Assembly: GCF_024347575.1 (NCBI RefSeq)
Contig: NZ_AP025503.1
Span: 496,001-560,000, forward strand
Length of the DNA stretch: 64,000 nt
Source of the DNA: Vibrio pelagius
GTDB lineage: Bacteria; Pseudomonadota; Gammaproteobacteria; Enterobacterales; Vibrionaceae
Direction of reading: 5' to 3'
Below are positions 8,728 through 20,067 of the stretch, piece by piece. Numbering within the stretch: the stretch's first letter is position 1; each line of letters begins with the position of its first letter. A program made the position numbers and the translations under genes. The notes beneath the pieces were generated by a model. It was given only the letters and a program-made list of their open reading frames with translations. It was not told the origin of the DNA and did no database searches.

Positions 8728-10218
8728 ATGAGTAATAGCTTAACACTGTCTAACTTACTGAGCCCTTGGGGGGCTTTTGACTGCGCTGAACTGGCGGAAG
8801 TCGAGGTCACGCACCTTGAGTTAGATAGCCGAGCGGTAAGTTCGGGAGACATTTTCGTTGCTGTTATTGGTCATGCCGTCGATGGACGCCGTTTTATCGA
8901 TAAAGCGATAGAGTTAGGAGCCCGTGCGGTGGTAGCTCAAGCGTGCGAAGAGCATGTTCATGGTAGTGTTGAACTGCGTAATGGCGTCGCTATCGCTTAT
9001 GTCCAAGATCTGAATCAAGCGCTCTCTGCTCTGGCTGGTCGAGTCTATCAATCAGATGCGACTCAGCTGATTGGCGTGACAGGCACCAATGGCAAAACCA
9101 CGATTACCCAACTTATCGCTCAGTGGCTTGATTTAGTCGGTCAGCGTTCTGGCGTTATGGGCACGACAGGTAATGGCTTTCTCGACGACCTGAAAATCGC
9201 AAAAAATACCACAGGTAGTGCGATTGAAATTCAGCGTACTTTGAGTGAATTATCGGCTCAGGGGGCGGCCTATACTGCAATGGAAATCTCATCACACGGT
9301 TTGGTTCAAGGCCGTGTTAAAGCACTCAAATTTGCAGCCGGTGTTTTTACTAACCTGAGTCGAGACCACCTTGACTACCATGGCACGATGGAAGAATACG
9401 CGTTAGCCAAACAGAGTCTGTTTACCAAGCATCACTGTCAGCACGCCATCATTAATGCCGATGATCCAGTGGGGTTGGCGTGGTTATCTGAATTATCCGA
9501 TGCCGTTGCCGTGTCGCTTAATCCTATAACTGATCGCGCTAATGCAGTGTGGGCCTCAGACGTGGCTTATGCCGAAACTGGCATCCGTATGGATTTCGAT
9601 GGTGCGTGGGGCACGGGATCACTGCAGGTACCTTTGATCGGTCAGTTTAATGCATCGAATGTTTTAGTGGCGTTCGCGACACTGCTTGCTTTAGGTATTG
9701 ATAAACAACAACTGGTTGATAGTGCACCCAAGTTACAGCCAGTGATTGGCCGTATGGAGTTATTCCAAGCGCCGCAAAAAGCCAAAGTCGTCGTCGACTA
9801 TGCTCACACGCCAGATGCACTGGAAAAAGCATTAGCCGCACTGCGCGTGCATTGCTCCGGCAACTTATGGGCAATTTTTGGTTGCGGCGGCGATCGAGAT
9901 AAAGGCAAGCGTCCAATGATGGCGGAGACGGCGGAACAGTTCGCCGACAAGATCATTATCTCTGATGATAACCCTCGCAGTGAAGACCCGGCGGAAATCG
10001 TCAAAGACATGCTGGTGGGTCTAAAGCAGCCTCAAGCCGCATACGTTGAGCATGACCGCTATCAAGCGGTGAAGTTTGCCCTTGAGCAAGCGAGTAACAA
10101 TGACATTATCCTACTGGCAGGTAAGGGCCATGAGGATTACCAAGTATTAAAAGATGAAACGGTGCACTACTCTGACCGAGAGTCAGCACTGCAATTATTA
10201 GGTATTCACAATGATTGA
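8728..10218 (+). CDS. murE: UDP-MurNAc-tripeptide synthetase MurE (meso-DAP adding)
   Basis: MurE adds meso-diaminopimelate to UDP-MurNAc-L-Ala-D-Glu in the cytoplasm. The 496-residue ligase shows the ATP loop G119-TNGKT and [12 protein letters not shown]. The D414-N-P-R motif selects diaminopimelate rather than lysine, consistent with a Gram-negative wall. [15 protein letters not shown] lies near residue 355. It overlaps murF by 8 bp. The supply of its substrate is echoed by dapB further along the window. Confidence 0.97.
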   Translation: MSNSLTLSNLLSPWGAFDCAELAEVEVTHLELDSRAVSSGDIFVAVIGHAVDGRRFIDKAIELGARAVVAQACEEHVHGSVELRNGVAIAYVQDLNQALSALAGRVYQSDATQLIGVTGTNGKTTITQLIAQWLDLVGQRSGVMGTTGNGFLDDLKIAKNTTGSAIEIQRTLSELSAQGAAYTAMEISSHGLVQGRVKALKFAAGVFTNLSRDHLDYHGTMEEYALAKQSLFTKHHCQHAIINADDPVGLAWLSELSDAVAVSLNPITDRANAVWASDVAYAETGIRMDFDGAWGTGSLQVPLIGQFNASNVLVAFATLLALGIDKQQLVDSAPKLQPVIGRMELFQAPQKAKVVVDYAHTPDALEKALAALRVHCSGNLWAIFGCGGDRDKGKRPMMAETAEQFADKIIISDDNPRSEDPAEIVKDMLVGLKQPQAAYVEHDRYQAVKFALEQASNNDIILLAGKGHEDYQVLKDETVHYSDRESALQLLGIHND

Positions 10219-11587
10219 TGTATCACTAGAACAGGTCTGTGAGGCCGTAAATGGTGAACTAATTGAATCAGCGGACGCAGGTAAAGCGACCATGATTCAT
10301 TCGGTATCTACAGATACACGTACCGTTCAAAGTGGTGCTCTGTTTGTGGCTTTGGTTGGCGAGCGATTTGATGCGCATGACTTTTGCCATCAAGCGGTTG
10401 AAGCACAAGCCAGCGCGTTGTTAGTCGAACGAAAACTTGACCTAAATATTACTCAAGTCGTTGTTGAGGATACTAAACTTGCGTTGGGTCAGTTGAGTGC
10501 ATGGGTGCATGCTCAATGTGAAGTGCCAACTATGGCGATTACCGGCAGCTGCGGAAAAACCACCGTTAAAGAGATGGTGGCGAGCATTCTACAACAGCGC
10601 GGAAAAGTACTGTTTACAGCGGGCAACTTCAATAATGATATCGGAGTGCCACTGACGCTACTACGCAGTGAGTCAAGTGATGACTTTGCGGTGATTGAGC
10701 TTGGTGCTAACCACATCGGTGAGATTGCTTACACCACACAACTGGTGAAGCCGCAAGTGGCGGTGGTAAATAATGTTGCCGCAGCGCACCTTGAAGGCTT
10801 CGGTTCAATGGATGGTGTAAAGCAAGCTAAGGGTGAAATCTACCAAGGCCTCTCTGCTGGTGACACCGCTATCGTCAATTTAGAGAGTAATGGTGGTGAA
10901 TATTGGGAAGAAGTTTTGGCAGACAAGTCAGTGCTTACGTTCTCAGATGTTAACCCTGAGGCCGATTATTTTGCCGACGAAGTTGAGCTTAATGAGCAAG
11001 GTGAAGCCTGCTTTACGATGCACACCCCACAAGGGGATATCACCATTGAGCTAGGTATTATTGGTCAACATAATGTGGCAAATGCGCTTTGTGCAGCTGC
11101 ATTAAGCATCCAGTTCGGTGCGAGTTTGAATGACATTCAGACTGGATTGAAAAACTTAATCTCAGTTAAGGGCCGCGTTGAGGTTCAACAACTGAGTGAA
11201 CAAATTAAGCTAATTGATGACAGTTACAATGCCAGCGTGCCTGCGATGAAGGCGGCGGCAAAACTGTTGTCTAGCTTTAAAGGGCAGCGTTGGCTGATTT
11301 TAGGCAATATGGCGGAATTAGGCGATGAAAGCCTTGCACTTCACCGTCAAGTCGGTGAATATGCTGCCCCATTCGCTTTTGAGCATGTACTCACTTACGG
11401 TGATGATACAAAGGTGATCAGTGAGGTCTGCAACGGCATTCACTTCGCCACGCATCAAGCGATGATCGCACATATAGAGCAGCAGTTAAGCTTGCCAAAT
11501 AATGCGTCGCATACATTGTTAGTTAAAGGCGCAAATAGTGCAGGAATGAGTAAAATTGCCGCTGCTTTAAAGGAGAACTTTTCATGA
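10211..11587 (+). CDS. murF: UDP-MurNAc-tripeptide:D-Ala-D-Ala ligase MurF
   Basis: MurF attaches the D-Ala-D-Ala dipeptide to complete the UDP-MurNAc-pentapeptide. The 458-residue Mur ligase has the ATP loop G112-SCGKT, then [25 protein letters not shown] and [13 protein letters not shown]. The tail is typical for the family. It overlaps murE by 8 bp and mraY by 4 bp. The matching D-Ala-D-Ala ligase gene (ddlB), clustered here in E. coli, is not in this window. Confidence 0.97.
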   Translation: MIDVSLEQVCEAVNGELIESADAGKATMIHSVSTDTRTVQSGALFVALVGERFDAHDFCHQAVEAQASALLVERKLDLNITQVVVEDTKLALGQLSAWVHAQCEVPTMAITGSCGKTTVKEMVASILQQRGKVLFTAGNFNNDIGVPLTLLRSESSDDFAVIELGANHIGEIAYTTQLVKPQVAVVNNVAAAHLEGFGSMDGVKQAKGEIYQGLSAGDTAIVNLESNGGEYWEEVLADKSVLTFSDVNPEADYFADEVELNEQGEACFTMHTPQGDITIELGIIGQHNVANALCAAALSIQFGASLNDIQTGLKNLISVKGRVEVQQLSEQIKLIDDSYNASVPAMKAAAKLLSSFKGQRWLILGNMAELGDESLALHRQVGEYAAPFAFEHVLTYGDDTKVISEVCNGIHFATHQAMIAHIEQQLSLPNNASHTLLVKGANSAGMSKIAAALKENFS

Positions 11588-12666
11588 TTATTTGGCTTGC
11601 AGAGCTGCTACAGCCACACTTTTCTTTTTTTCGTCTGTTTGAATACCTTTCGTTTCGAGCAATCGCGAGTATTTTGACGGCTCTATGCTTGTCACTGTGG
11701 ATGGGACCTCGTTTAATTGAGCGTCTGCAAATGCTGCAAATCGGTCAAGTTGTTCGTAATGACGGCCCTGAATCTCACTTCAGCAAACGCGGTACACCAA
11801 CCATGGGTGGTGTGATGATCTTGGCTGCGATCATCATTACCGTTTTGTTGTGGGCTGATCTTTCTAACCCTTATGTATGGGCTGTGATGGCAGTACTTGG
11901 CGGTTATGGTGCGGTCGGTTTTGTTGATGACTATCGCAAAGTTGTGCGTAAGAACACCGATGGCCTAATTGCTCGCTGGAAGTACTTCTGGCAGTCAGCG
12001 ATTGCGCTGGTTGTGGCGTTTGCACTGTATGCACACGGTCAAGACACAGCAGCGACTCAGCTTGTTGTACCTTTCTTCAAAGATGTGATGCCACAGCTTG
12101 GCTTACTCTACATTGTGTTGACGTACTTTGTTATCGTGGGCACCAGTAATGCGGTTAACCTAACAGATGGTTTAGACGGTCTAGCGATCATGCCAACGGT
12201 AATGGTAGCAGCAGGCTTTGCGGTTATTGCATGGGCGACAGGTAACGTGAACTTTGCTGAGTACCTACACATTCCATATATCCCGTTTACTTCTGAACTG
12301 GTTGTTGTGTGTACCGCCATTGTCGGTGCTGGCCTTGGTTTCCTATGGTTTAACACTTACCCTGCACAAGTATTCATGGGCGATGTTGGCTCTCTAGCTC
12401 TCGGTGGTGCTCTGGGTACGATTGCGGTATTGGTTCGTCAGGAGTTGGTACTGGTTATTATGGGCGGTGTATTTGTAATGGAGACGCTATCAGTAATCCT
12501 ACAGGTCGGCTCTTACAAGCTGCGCGGTCAGCGTATTTTCCGTATGGCACCAATTCACCACCACTATGAGCTGAAAGGTTGGCCAGAGCCGCGTGTAATC
12601 GTGCGTTTTTGGATCATCTCAATGGTTCTTGTTTTGATTGGCCTAGCGACACTGAAAGTTCGTTAA
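11584..12666 (+). CDS. mraY: Phospho-MurNAc-pentapeptide translocase MraY
   Basis: MraY transfers phospho-MurNAc-pentapeptide to undecaprenyl phosphate, making lipid I at the inner membrane. The 360-residue integral membrane protein matches the family length, with about ten hydrophobic segments. Active-site signatures are FVDDYRKVV (about 115), [14 protein letters not shown] (about 190) and the cytoplasmic loop [14 protein letters not shown] (about 320-333). The GTG/ATG overlap with murF is 4 bp. The 58 bp to murD is one of the few gaps inside the cluster. Confidence 0.97.
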   Translation: MIIWLAELLQPHFSFFRLFEYLSFRAIASILTALCLSLWMGPRLIERLQMLQIGQVVRNDGPESHFSKRGTPTMGGVMILAAIIITVLLWADLSNPYVWAVMAVLGGYGAVGFVDDYRKVVRKNTDGLIARWKYFWQSAIALVVAFALYAHGQDTAATQLVVPFFKDVMPQLGLLYIVLTYFVIVGTSNAVNLTDGLDGLAIMPTVMVAAGFAVIAWATGNVNFAEYLHIPYIPFTSELVVVCTAIVGAGLGFLWFNTYPAQVFMGDVGSLALGGALGTIAVLVRQELVLVIMGGVFVMETLSVILQVGSYKLRGQRIFRMAPIHHHYELKGWPEPRVIVRFWIISMVLVLIGLATLKVR

Positions 12667-12724
12667 CTCCACGTTAAGCCTCGTTAATACGGGGCTTTAT
12701 CCACATTAAGAGCGTCTTGTTTAA

Positions 12725-14041
12725 ATGGAACCTTGGCAAAATATTCAAAATGTAGTGGTTGTAGGGCTCGGTATTACCGGGCTCTCTGTCGTTAAACATC
12801 TTGTAAAATATCAGCCTCACTGCACGGTGAGAGTGATCGACACTCGCGATAATCCACCGGGCAAAGAGTCACTGCCGGATGGTGTTGCTCTGCATTCTGG
12901 GAGCTGGCAAAACGAGTGGTTGGCACAAGCCGACCTTGTGGTGACAAACCCAGGTATCGCACTGGCAACACCAGAGATCCAAACGGTGTTGGCGCGCGGC
13001 GGTGCTGTTGTGGGTGATATTGAATTGTTCGCTTGGGCGGTTGAGAAGCCTGTCGTGGCAATCACGGGCTCCAACGGTAAGAGCACTGTGACAGACCTTA
13101 CGGGTGTACTTGCTAAAGCTGCTGGTCTTAAGGTGGGCGTTGGTGGCAACATCGGTGTCCCTGCATTGGATCTACTTGAACAAGATGCCGACCTCTATGT
13201 GTTAGAACTGTCGAGTTTCCAATTAGAGACCACATCCAGCCTTAAATTAGCGGCAGCGGCATTCTTGAACCTCTCTGAAGATCACATGGATCGCTATCAA
13301 GGCATGGCCGACTACTGTGACGCTAAGCGCCGTATCTTCAAACATGCGCAATACGCTTTAGTAAACCGTGATGATCGCGAAACCTATCCGCTGGATTCAC
13401 AACAAGTTGTAAGCTTTGGTTTTGATAACCAAGAGTTTGGCGTTGATGTGATTGATGGCGAAGAGTGGCTTGTTGATCATGGCGCACCTGTTATTCGCAC
13501 CCAAGACCTCACTCTGGTTGGTCGACACAATGTATCAAATGCTTTGGTTTGTTTGGCACTACTGAAACTGGCAAACATCGACTACACCAACAGTCTTGAT
13601 GCATTGAAAGCATATAACGGCCTGACCCATCGTTGCCAAGTCGTCGCAGACAAACGCGATGTGAAGTGGGTTAACGACTCTAAAGCAACCAACGTTGCCA
13701 GCACTTTGGCGGCTTTGTCAGGTCTAGAGTGCGCAGGAACACTCTATTTGTTAGTCGGTGGTGTGGGTAAAGGGGCAGACTTCAGTGAGCTTGCACCGGT
13801 ACTCAACAATATCGCCCGCATTCAATTGTGCTGTTTTGGTGAAGATGCTGACCAGTTTATGCCTCTGCATTCATCGGCACAAAAGTTTGACACCATGCAG
13901 CAGATTATTGAAACCGTCTCACCACAGCTGGTGGCAGGAGATATGGTGATGTTGTCTCCGGCGTGTGCAAGCTTCGATCAGTTTAGTAATTTCATGGCAA
14001 GGGGTGATGCATTCACCGAGCTTGCTCAAAAGTACGCTTAA
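12725..14041 (+). CDS. murD: UDP-MurNAc-L-Ala:D-Glu ligase MurD
   Basis: MurD adds D-glutamate to UDP-MurNAc-L-Ala. The 438-residue ligase has an N-terminal Rossmann-like UDP-binding domain ([16 protein letters not shown], about 11-26), the ATP loop G115-SNGKST, the segment [11 protein letters not shown], and WVNDSKATN in the C-terminal domain. Length and motif order are normal. It is separated from mraY by a 58-bp spacer containing a short GTTAA-rich repeat, and from ftsW by 21 bp. Confidence 0.97.
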   Translation: MEPWQNIQNVVVVGLGITGLSVVKHLVKYQPHCTVRVIDTRDNPPGKESLPDGVALHSGSWQNEWLAQADLVVTNPGIALATPEIQTVLARGGAVVGDIELFAWAVEKPVVAITGSNGKSTVTDLTGVLAKAAGLKVGVGGNIGVPALDLLEQDADLYVLELSSFQLETTSSLKLAAAAFLNLSEDHMDRYQGMADYCDAKRRIFKHAQYALVNRDDRETYPLDSQQVVSFGFDNQEFGVDVIDGEEWLVDHGAPVIRTQDLTLVGRHNVSNALVCLALLKLANIDYTNSLDALKAYNGLTHRCQVVADKRDVKWVNDSKATNVASTLAALSGLECAGTLYLLVGGVGKGADFSELAPVLNNIARIQLCCFGEDADQFMPLHSSAQKFDTMQQIIETVSPQLVAGDMVMLSPACASFDQFSNFMARGDAFTELAQKYA

Positions 14042-14062
14042 TCGTTAAAGGACTGGGAACCA

Positions 14063-15259
14063 GTGCAGAAAGTGAGACAGCTCAACCACTCAATTTGGCA
14101 ATGGCTTAACCGCTCAACGCCAGAGGCGCTTTACGATCGTCAATTGGTCTGGATCGCGCTTGGGCTGATGATGACTGGATTGGTAATGGTGACGTCTGCT
14201 TCGTTCCCAATCAGTGCTCGCTTAACCGATCAGCCTTTTCACTTTATGTTCCGCCATGCGATCTTTTTGCTGCTGGCACTGGGTGTATCTAGCGTAGTAC
14301 TGCAAATCCCGATGAAGCGCTGGCTTCAATACAGTATGTACTTATTGGGATTATCCTTCTTCTTGCTGGTAGTGGTATTGGCTGTTGGTAAATCGGTTAA
14401 CGGCGCATCGCGTTGGATCCCTTTGGGGTTATTCAACCTTCAACCAGCAGAGGTCGCGAAGTTGTCGCTGTTTATCTTCATGGCCGGTTACTTGGTTCGT
14501 AAGCAAGATGAAGTGAGAAAAACCTTCTTCGGTGGCTTTGCTAAACCCATTATGGTTTTCGGAGCCTTTGCTGTGTTGCTACTAGGCCAGCCCGACTTAG
14601 GTACTGTGGTTGTAATGTTGGTGACTCTGTTTGGCATGCTGTTCATTGCTGGAGCGAAACTGTCGCAGTTTATCGCTCTAATGGTCGCTGGTGTGGCTGC
14701 GGTTGTTGGTTTGATTGTGATAGAGCCGTACCGTGTGCGACGTGTGACCTCATTCTGGGAACCCTGGAATGACCCGTTTGGTAGTGGCTACCAGCTAACC
14801 CAATCTCTGATGGCATTTGGTCGCGGAGACTGGATGGGGCAAGGCTTAGGCAACTCGATTCAAAAGCTAGAGTATTTGCCAGAGGCACATACTGACTTCG
14901 TCTTCGCAGTGCTTGCTGAAGAGCTCGGTTTTGTCGGCGTGACCTTGGTATTGATGCTGATCTTCAGTCTGGTTTTCAAAGCAATTTTTATTGGTAAGAA
15001 AGCCTTTGAAAACGATCAGGTGTTTAGCGGCTATCTCGCTTTTGGCATCGGTATTTGGTTTGCTTTCCAAACTCTGGTTAATGTCGGTGCAGCGTCGGGT
15101 ATCGTACCGACCAAAGGCTTAACGTTGCCATTGATCAGTTATGGTGGTTCCAGCTTGATCATTATGTCGGTCGCGGTATCTATGCTGCTGCGGATTGACC
15201 ATGAATGTCGCCTAATAGAACAACAAGATGCTGAGCATCAAAACGAATTAAATGAATAG
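14063..15259 (+). CDS. ftsW: Septal peptidoglycan polymerase FtsW
   Basis: FtsW is the SEDS-family glycosyltransferase that polymerises lipid II at the septum together with FtsI. The 398-residue protein starts at GTG 14063 and has ten predicted membrane segments. Family signatures include [22 protein letters not shown] (about 112-133), QPDLGTVVV and [18 protein letters not shown], plus the C-terminal [18 protein letters not shown]. It overlaps murG by 8 bp. RodA is the main paralogue, but the location settles the assignment. Confidence 0.96.
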   Translation: MQKVRQLNHSIWQWLNRSTPEALYDRQLVWIALGLMMTGLVMVTSASFPISARLTDQPFHFMFRHAIFLLLALGVSSVVLQIPMKRWLQYSMYLLGLSFFLLVVVLAVGKSVNGASRWIPLGLFNLQPAEVAKLSLFIFMAGYLVRKQDEVRKTFFGGFAKPIMVFGAFAVLLLGQPDLGTVVVMLVTLFGMLFIAGAKLSQFIALMVAGVAAVVGLIVIEPYRVRRVTSFWEPWNDPFGSGYQLTQSLMAFGRGDWMGQGLGNSIQKLEYLPEAHTDFVFAVLAEELGFVGVTLVLMLIFSLVFKAIFIGKKAFENDQVFSGYLAFGIGIWFAFQTLVNVGAASGIVPTKGLTLPLISYGGSSLIIMSVAVSMLLRIDHECRLIEQQDAEHQNELNE

Positions 15260-16328
15260 TAACAGCATGAAAAAGAACAAAAGATTATTGGTGATGGCAG
15301 GCGGTACTGGCGGTCACGTTTTTCCAGGCTTAGCGGTCGCGAAAAAGCTACAACAGCAAGGTTGGGAGATTCGCTGGCTAGGTACGGCTGATCGTATGGA
15401 AGCCGATCTGGTACCAAAGCACGGCATCGAGATTGATTTCATTAAGGTGAAAGGGCTACGAGGCCAAGGCATCGCTAAGTTAATTAAAGCGCCTTTCCAA
15501 ATTATTAATGCCATACTTCAAGCAAAGCAACACATTAAGGCATGGCAGCCAGATGTCGTGCTTGGCATGGGCGGCTATGTAAGTGGTCCAGGTGGCATCG
15601 CCGCTTGGTTATCGGGCATTCCAGTGGTGCTGCATGAGCAGAATGCAGTAGCCGGTTTAACCAACCAATGGCTATCTAAGATCGCGAAAAAAGTGTTTCA
15701 GGCGTTTCCAGGCGCATTCCCTAGTGCGGATGTTGTGGGTAACCCAGTACGTGAAGATGTTGTTGCACTGCCTGAACCCAGTGAGCGCATGGCGGAACGT
15801 GACGGTGATATCCGTATCCTAGTTATGGGCGGTAGCCAAGGTGCCAAGATCCTCAATGATACCTTGCCAGTGGCTTTGGGTCAGCTTGGTGAAGGCTTCA
15901 CAGTGATGCATCAAGCGGGCAAAAACAATCAACAGCAAGTTATTGAACAATATAATTCTCATTCTGTGAGCAATGTTCAAGTGACTGAATTTATTGATGA
16001 TGTAGCGCAAGCCTATGCATGGGCCGATCTATTAGTGTGTCGTTCAGGTGCGTTAACAGTGTCTGAAGTCTCTGCTGCAGGTGTTGGCTCTATCTTTGTG
16101 CCTTTCATGCATAAAGATCGCCAGCAAGCGCTTAATGCCGACCACTTAGTGGATTGCGGCGCTGCGTTGATGATCGAACAGCCAGATCTCACGGCAGAAA
16201 AGCTAGCGAATACTATCGCTCAGCTAGATAGAAATGAATTAAAAACGATGGCAACAAAGGCACGCCAAGCGGCGAAGCTGGACGCTGATGTGACCGTCGC
16301 TAAAGCCATTCAAGCTTTAGCAAAATAA
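15252..16328 (+). CDS. murG: Lipid II synthase MurG
   Basis: MurG transfers GlcNAc from UDP-GlcNAc to lipid I on the inner face of the cytoplasmic membrane. The 358-residue GT-B glycosyltransferase has the glycine-rich loop [16 protein letters not shown] near its N-terminus, the [11 protein letters not shown] loop (about 105-115), [14 protein letters not shown] at the start of the second domain, and [10 protein letters not shown] near residue 264. A second in-frame ATG at 15267 (MKKNKRLLV) is an equally likely start. Confidence 0.96.
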   Translation: MNSNSMKKNKRLLVMAGGTGGHVFPGLAVAKKLQQQGWEIRWLGTADRMEADLVPKHGIEIDFIKVKGLRGQGIAKLIKAPFQIINAILQAKQHIKAWQPDVVLGMGGYVSGPGGIAAWLSGIPVVLHEQNAVAGLTNQWLSKIAKKVFQAFPGAFPSADVVGNPVREDVVALPEPSERMAERDGDIRILVMGGSQGAKILNDTLPVALGQLGEGFTVMHQAGKNNQQQVIEQYNSHSVSNVQVTEFIDDVAQAYAWADLLVCRSGALTVSEVSAAGVGSIFVPFMHKDRQQALNADHLVDCGAALMIEQPDLTAEKLANTIAQLDRNELKTMATKARQAAKLDADVTVAKAIQALAK

Positions 16329-16341
16329 CGAGATAAATTTG

Positions 16342-17802
16342 ATGACGATTGAACATACGCAAGACTTAGCGCAGATTCGTGCAATGGTGCCAGAGATGCG
16401 CCGAGTGAAATCTATCCACTTCATCGGTATTGGTGGCGCTGGTATGAGCGGGATTGCTGAAGTCTTGCTAAACGAAGGCTACCAGATTACAGGTTCTGAC
16501 ATTGCTCAAAACCCAGTAACAGAGCGTTTGGTTAGCAAGGGTGCAACGGTCTACATTGGCCATCAAGCGAGTAATGTCGCGAACGCAAGCGTGGTTGTTG
16601 TTTCGACGGCAATCAATGAAGAGAACCCAGAAATTGTTGCAGCTCGTGAAGCGCGCACACCGATTGTGCGTCGTGCCGAGATGCTCGCAGAGCTGATGCG
16701 TTTTCGTCACGGTATCGCGGTGGCAGGTACGCACGGTAAAACAACCACAACGGCTCTAGTCACACAGATTTACTCTGAAGCCGGTCTTGATCCAACGTTC
16801 GTTAACGGCGGTTTGGTAAAAAGTGCGGGCACCAATGCTCGTCTAGGTTCAAGCCGCATCCTGATTGCAGAGGCTGATGAGAGTGATGCATCATTCTTAC
16901 ATCTGCAACCTATGGTAAGCATCGTTACTAACATCGAAGCTGACCACATGGATACCTACGGTGGTGACTTCGAAACGTTAAAGCAGACCTTCATCGACTT
17001 CCTACACAATCTGCCATTTTACGGTCAGGCTGTGATGTGTGTGGATGATCCAGTAGTACGTGAGCTTATCCCTCAAGTAAGTCGTCAAGTGATTACTTAC
17101 GGTTTCTCTGAAGATGCTGATGTGCGTATTGAGAACTACCGCCAAGAAGGTCAGCAAGGCAAGTTTACCGTCGTACGTGAAGGCAAAGCGAATCTGGATA
17201 TCACACTCAATATTCCTGGTCGTCACAACGCATTGAATGCTTCAGCTGCCATTGCAGTGGCAACAGAAGATGACATCAGCGATGAAGCAATCCTAAAAGC
17301 GATGGCAGGCACGCAGGGTACAGGTCGCCGTTTTGATCACTTAGGTGAATACGAAACCGGAAGAGGTGTGGCAATGCTGGTGGATGATTACGGTCATCAC
17401 CCAACTGAGGTCGACGTGACCATCCAAGCGGCACGCAGCGGTTGGGAAGACAAGCGTCTGGTGATGATATTCCAGCCGCACCGTTATAGCCGCACCCGCG
17501 ATCTGTTCGATGATTTTGCCAATGTTCTTGAGCAGGTTGACGTTTTAATCTTGCTTGATGTCTACTCAGCAGGTGAAAAACCGATTGCTGGTGCTGATGG
17601 CCGTGCATTGAGCCGAACTATTCGAGGCCGCGGTAAAATCGACCCTATTTTTGTTCCAGATATTACTGCATTGCCTTCAACACTAGCCAATGTTATCCAA
17701 GGCGGTGATCTCGTGTTAACACAAGGTGCAGGCGATGTTGGTCGAGTAGCGAAACAGCTAGAAACGCTAAAGTTAGATATAAATCAAATGCAGAGTGCTT
17801 AA
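16342..17802 (+). CDS. murC: UDP-MurNAc:L-Ala ligase MurC
   Basis: MurC adds the first L-alanine to UDP-MurNAc, the entry step of the peptide stem. I choose ATG 16342 rather than the TTG just before it, because AACGAG lies at a suitable distance. The protein (486 residues) shows [17 protein letters not shown] (about 30), the ATP loop [21 protein letters not shown] and the C-terminal DYGHHPTEV. It is the last Mur ligase of the cluster. ftsQ follows after 194 bp containing a strong promoter candidate. Confidence 0.96.
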   Translation: MTIEHTQDLAQIRAMVPEMRRVKSIHFIGIGGAGMSGIAEVLLNEGYQITGSDIAQNPVTERLVSKGATVYIGHQASNVANASVVVVSTAINEENPEIVAAREARTPIVRRAEMLAELMRFRHGIAVAGTHGKTTTTALVTQIYSEAGLDPTFVNGGLVKSAGTNARLGSSRILIAEADESDASFLHLQPMVSIVTNIEADHMDTYGGDFETLKQTFIDFLHNLPFYGQAVMCVDDPVVRELIPQVSRQVITYGFSEDADVRIENYRQEGQQGKFTVVREGKANLDITLNIPGRHNALNASAAIAVATEDDISDEAILKAMAGTQGTGRRFDHLGEYETGRGVAMLVDDYGHHPTEVDVTIQAARSGWEDKRLVMIFQPHRYSRTRDLFDDFANVLEQVDVLILLDVYSAGEKPIAGADGRALSRTIRGRGKIDPIFVPDITALPSTLANVIQGGDLVLTQGAGDVGRVAKQLETLKLDINQMQSA

Positions 17803-17885
17803 TAGAATAAGTTCTCACATACTGTGGTCGAGCGCGCACTTCTTGCGCTTGACCCAAATTTAACCGAAAATCTGATTATCAACGT

Positions 17886-17913
17886 TTGATAGTTTGATTT
17901 TGCTCAGTATAAT
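17886..17913 (+). promoter_or_regulatory. Candidate ftsQAZ promoter (sigma70)
   Basis: TTGATA (17886-17891) and a consensus TATAAT (17908-17913) are spaced 16 bp, in the only sizeable gap between murC and ftsQ (17803-17996). In E. coli ddlB occupies this position and carries the ftsQAZ promoters inside it. Here the promoter is intergenic, so division genes can be expressed independently of the upstream wall genes. Confidence 0.65.
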
Positions 17914-17996
17914 TCATAGGTTAAAGTAAGTGCTTTTACCTCTATTACGAAAAGATAGGGAATAGAATTGCGAACCAACGACAGGGACTGCGGGTT

Positions 17997-18776
17997 TTGG
18001 TAGAAAGTACTTTCAGCGAAAACCGCCACCTATTTAGCTTACCATCGTTAAAGAAACACGCCTTTGGTGGTTCTTTTCTGATTTTGGTAGTGCTTTTCAT
18101 TGGGTTTCTTTTCTATACCACTCTAAGTTGGATGTGGGACGATCAACGATTGCCTCTCTCTAAAATTGTACTTCAAGGTGACTTAACTTATGTCTCCGCC
18201 AGTGATGTTCAGCAAGCGTTTAGCCAGATTGAACATATCGGAACCTTCATGTCACAAGACATCGATGTGTTGCAAGACAGTTTAGAGGCACTTCCATGGG
18301 TTTCTGTTGTCTCTATTCGTAAGCAATGGCCTGACACGATTAAAGTTTTTTTGACTGAGCACCAAGCTGCCGCGATTTGGAACGGTAATATGTTGCTAAA
18401 CGAAAACGGCGACGTGTTTAATGGGGATATAGGTCAACTTGAAGGTGACAGAGTCAAACTCTATGGTCCTCAAGATTCGAGTCAAGAAGTGATCGCCAAG
18501 TGGCGTCAAATCACTCCGCTGATCAACAGCGTAGGGTTGAATATTACTTCACTGGTTCTGAATGAACGTAGAGCATGGCAAATCATCCTAGACAACGGTA
18601 TTCGCCTAGAGCTAGGAAAAGATTCTTTAGATGAGCGTGTTGAGCGCTTTATTTCGCTTTATAACGAGTTAGGTGATAAAGCAAATCGAGTGAGCTACAT
18701 CGACCTCAGGTATGATACGGGAGCCGCAGTAGGCTGGTTTCCAGAGCAAGAGTTAGAAGAGAGTACAGATGACTAA
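17997..18776 (+). CDS. ftsQ: Cell division protein FtsQ
   Basis: FtsQ is a bitopic membrane protein that links early and late divisome proteins through the FtsQLB complex. The 259-residue protein has a short cytoplasmic tail, one membrane segment (about 27-46), a POTRA domain beginning LPLSKIVLQGDLTYVS (about 55-70) and the beta domain with WPDTIKVFLTEHQAAAIW. The only start with a sensible ribosome site is TTG 17997, preceded by AGGGA at 9 bases. Weak initiation would fit a low-abundance protein. It overlaps ftsA by 8 bp. Confidence 0.93.
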   Translation: MVESTFSENRHLFSLPSLKKHAFGGSFLILVVLFIGFLFYTTLSWMWDDQRLPLSKIVLQGDLTYVSASDVQQAFSQIEHIGTFMSQDIDVLQDSLEALPWVSVVSIRKQWPDTIKVFLTEHQAAAIWNGNMLLNENGDVFNGDIGQLEGDRVKLYGPQDSSQEVIAKWRQITPLINSVGLNITSLVLNERRAWQIILDNGIRLELGKDSLDERVERFISLYNELGDKANRVSYIDLRYDTGAAVGWFPEQELEESTDD

Positions 18777-20037
18777 GGCCGCAGATGACAACATAATTGT
18801 TGGTCTTGATATAGGCACTGCAACCATATCAGCTCTAGTGGGTGAGGTACTGCCTGATGGTCAAATCAATATCATTGGATCTGGGCAGAGCCCATCCAGA
18901 GGTATGGATAAAGGCGGTGTCAACGACCTAGAGTCGGTAGTGAAATCGGTTCAGCGTGCCATTGATCAAGCGGAACTGATGGCTGAATGCCAAATTAGCA
19001 ATGTATTTATCTCACTATCGGGTAAGCACATCGCAAGCCGAATTGAAAAAGGTATGGGCACTATCTCGGATGAGGAAGTGTCACAAGACGATATGGACCG
19101 AGCAATCCATACCGCGAAATCAATTAAAATAGGTGACGAGCAGAGAATTCTGCACGTGATTCCACAAGAATTCACCATCGATTACCAAGAGGGTATTAAA
19201 AACCCACTTGGCTTATCTGGGGTTCGAATGGAAGTGAGTGTTCACCTGATTTCTTGCCACAGCGATATGGCGAGAAACATTATTAAAGCTGTCGAACGAT
19301 GTGGTCTCACCGTAGAGCAGATCGTGTTTTCAGGGCTTGCCTCAAGTAATGCGGTAATCACTGAAGACGAGAGAGAGCTTGGAGTGTGTGTGGTCGATAT
19401 TGGTGCAGGGACGATGGATATCTCCATTTGGACCGGTGGTGCGTTGCGACACACAGAAGTCTTTTCCTATGCAGGAAATGCCGTAACCAGTGATATTGCC
19501 TTCGCATTCGGTACACCAGTCAGTGATGCCGAAGAGATCAAAGTAAAACACGGTTGCGCTCTGAGCGAACTCGTAAGCAAGGATGACTCAGTTAACGTCC
19601 CAAGTGTGGGTGGTCGACCGTCTCGTAGTTTGCAAAGACAAACACTTTCTGAGGTGATTGAACCACGTTATACAGAATTAATGGGGCTTGTTAATCAAAC
19701 TATTGATACTGTTCAACTACAGTTAAGAGATGAAGGTATTAAACATCATCTTGCTGCCGGGGTGGTTTTGACCGGTGGTGCTGCACAGATTGAAGGATTA
19801 GTAGAGTGTGCGGAACGTGTTTTCCGCAATCAAGTTCGAGTGGGTAAGCCGTTAGAAGTTAGTGGCTTAACCGATTATGTTAAAGAGCCGTATCATTCTA
19901 CGGCGGTTGGTTTACTTCATTACGCAAGAGACTGCCAAATAAACGATGAAGGCGATTACAGCGAGCCAAAGCGTAGCGCGCCTTCGATGACAGGTTTGTT
20001 TGGTAAATTGCGTAATTGGATACAAAAAGAGTTTTAA
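18769..20037 (+). CDS. ftsA: Cell division protein FtsA
   Basis: FtsA is the actin-like protein that tethers FtsZ to the membrane and signals divisome activation. The 422-residue protein has phosphate-binding loop VGLDIGTATISALVGE (about 11-26), the 1C (SHS2) domain, and the second phosphate segment VVDIGAGTMDISIW (about 208-221). The C-terminal amphipathic membrane-targeting helix is GLFGKLRNWIQKEF. It is 30 bp upstream of ftsZ. Confidence 0.97.
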   Translation: MTKAADDNIIVGLDIGTATISALVGEVLPDGQINIIGSGQSPSRGMDKGGVNDLESVVKSVQRAIDQAELMAECQISNVFISLSGKHIASRIEKGMGTISDEEVSQDDMDRAIHTAKSIKIGDEQRILHVIPQEFTIDYQEGIKNPLGLSGVRMEVSVHLISCHSDMARNIIKAVERCGLTVEQIVFSGLASSNAVITEDERELGVCVVDIGAGTMDISIWTGGALRHTEVFSYAGNAVTSDIAFAFGTPVSDAEEIKVKHGCALSELVSKDDSVNVPSVGGRPSRSLQRQTLSEVIEPRYTELMGLVNQTIDTVQLQLRDEGIKHHLAAGVVLTGGAAQIEGLVECAERVFRNQVRVGKPLEVSGLTDYVKEPYHSTAVGLLHYARDCQINDEGDYSEPKRSAPSMTGLFGKLRNWIQKEF

Positions 20038-20067
20038 CCTGAGTTGCAGGAAAAACGGAGATAACAC

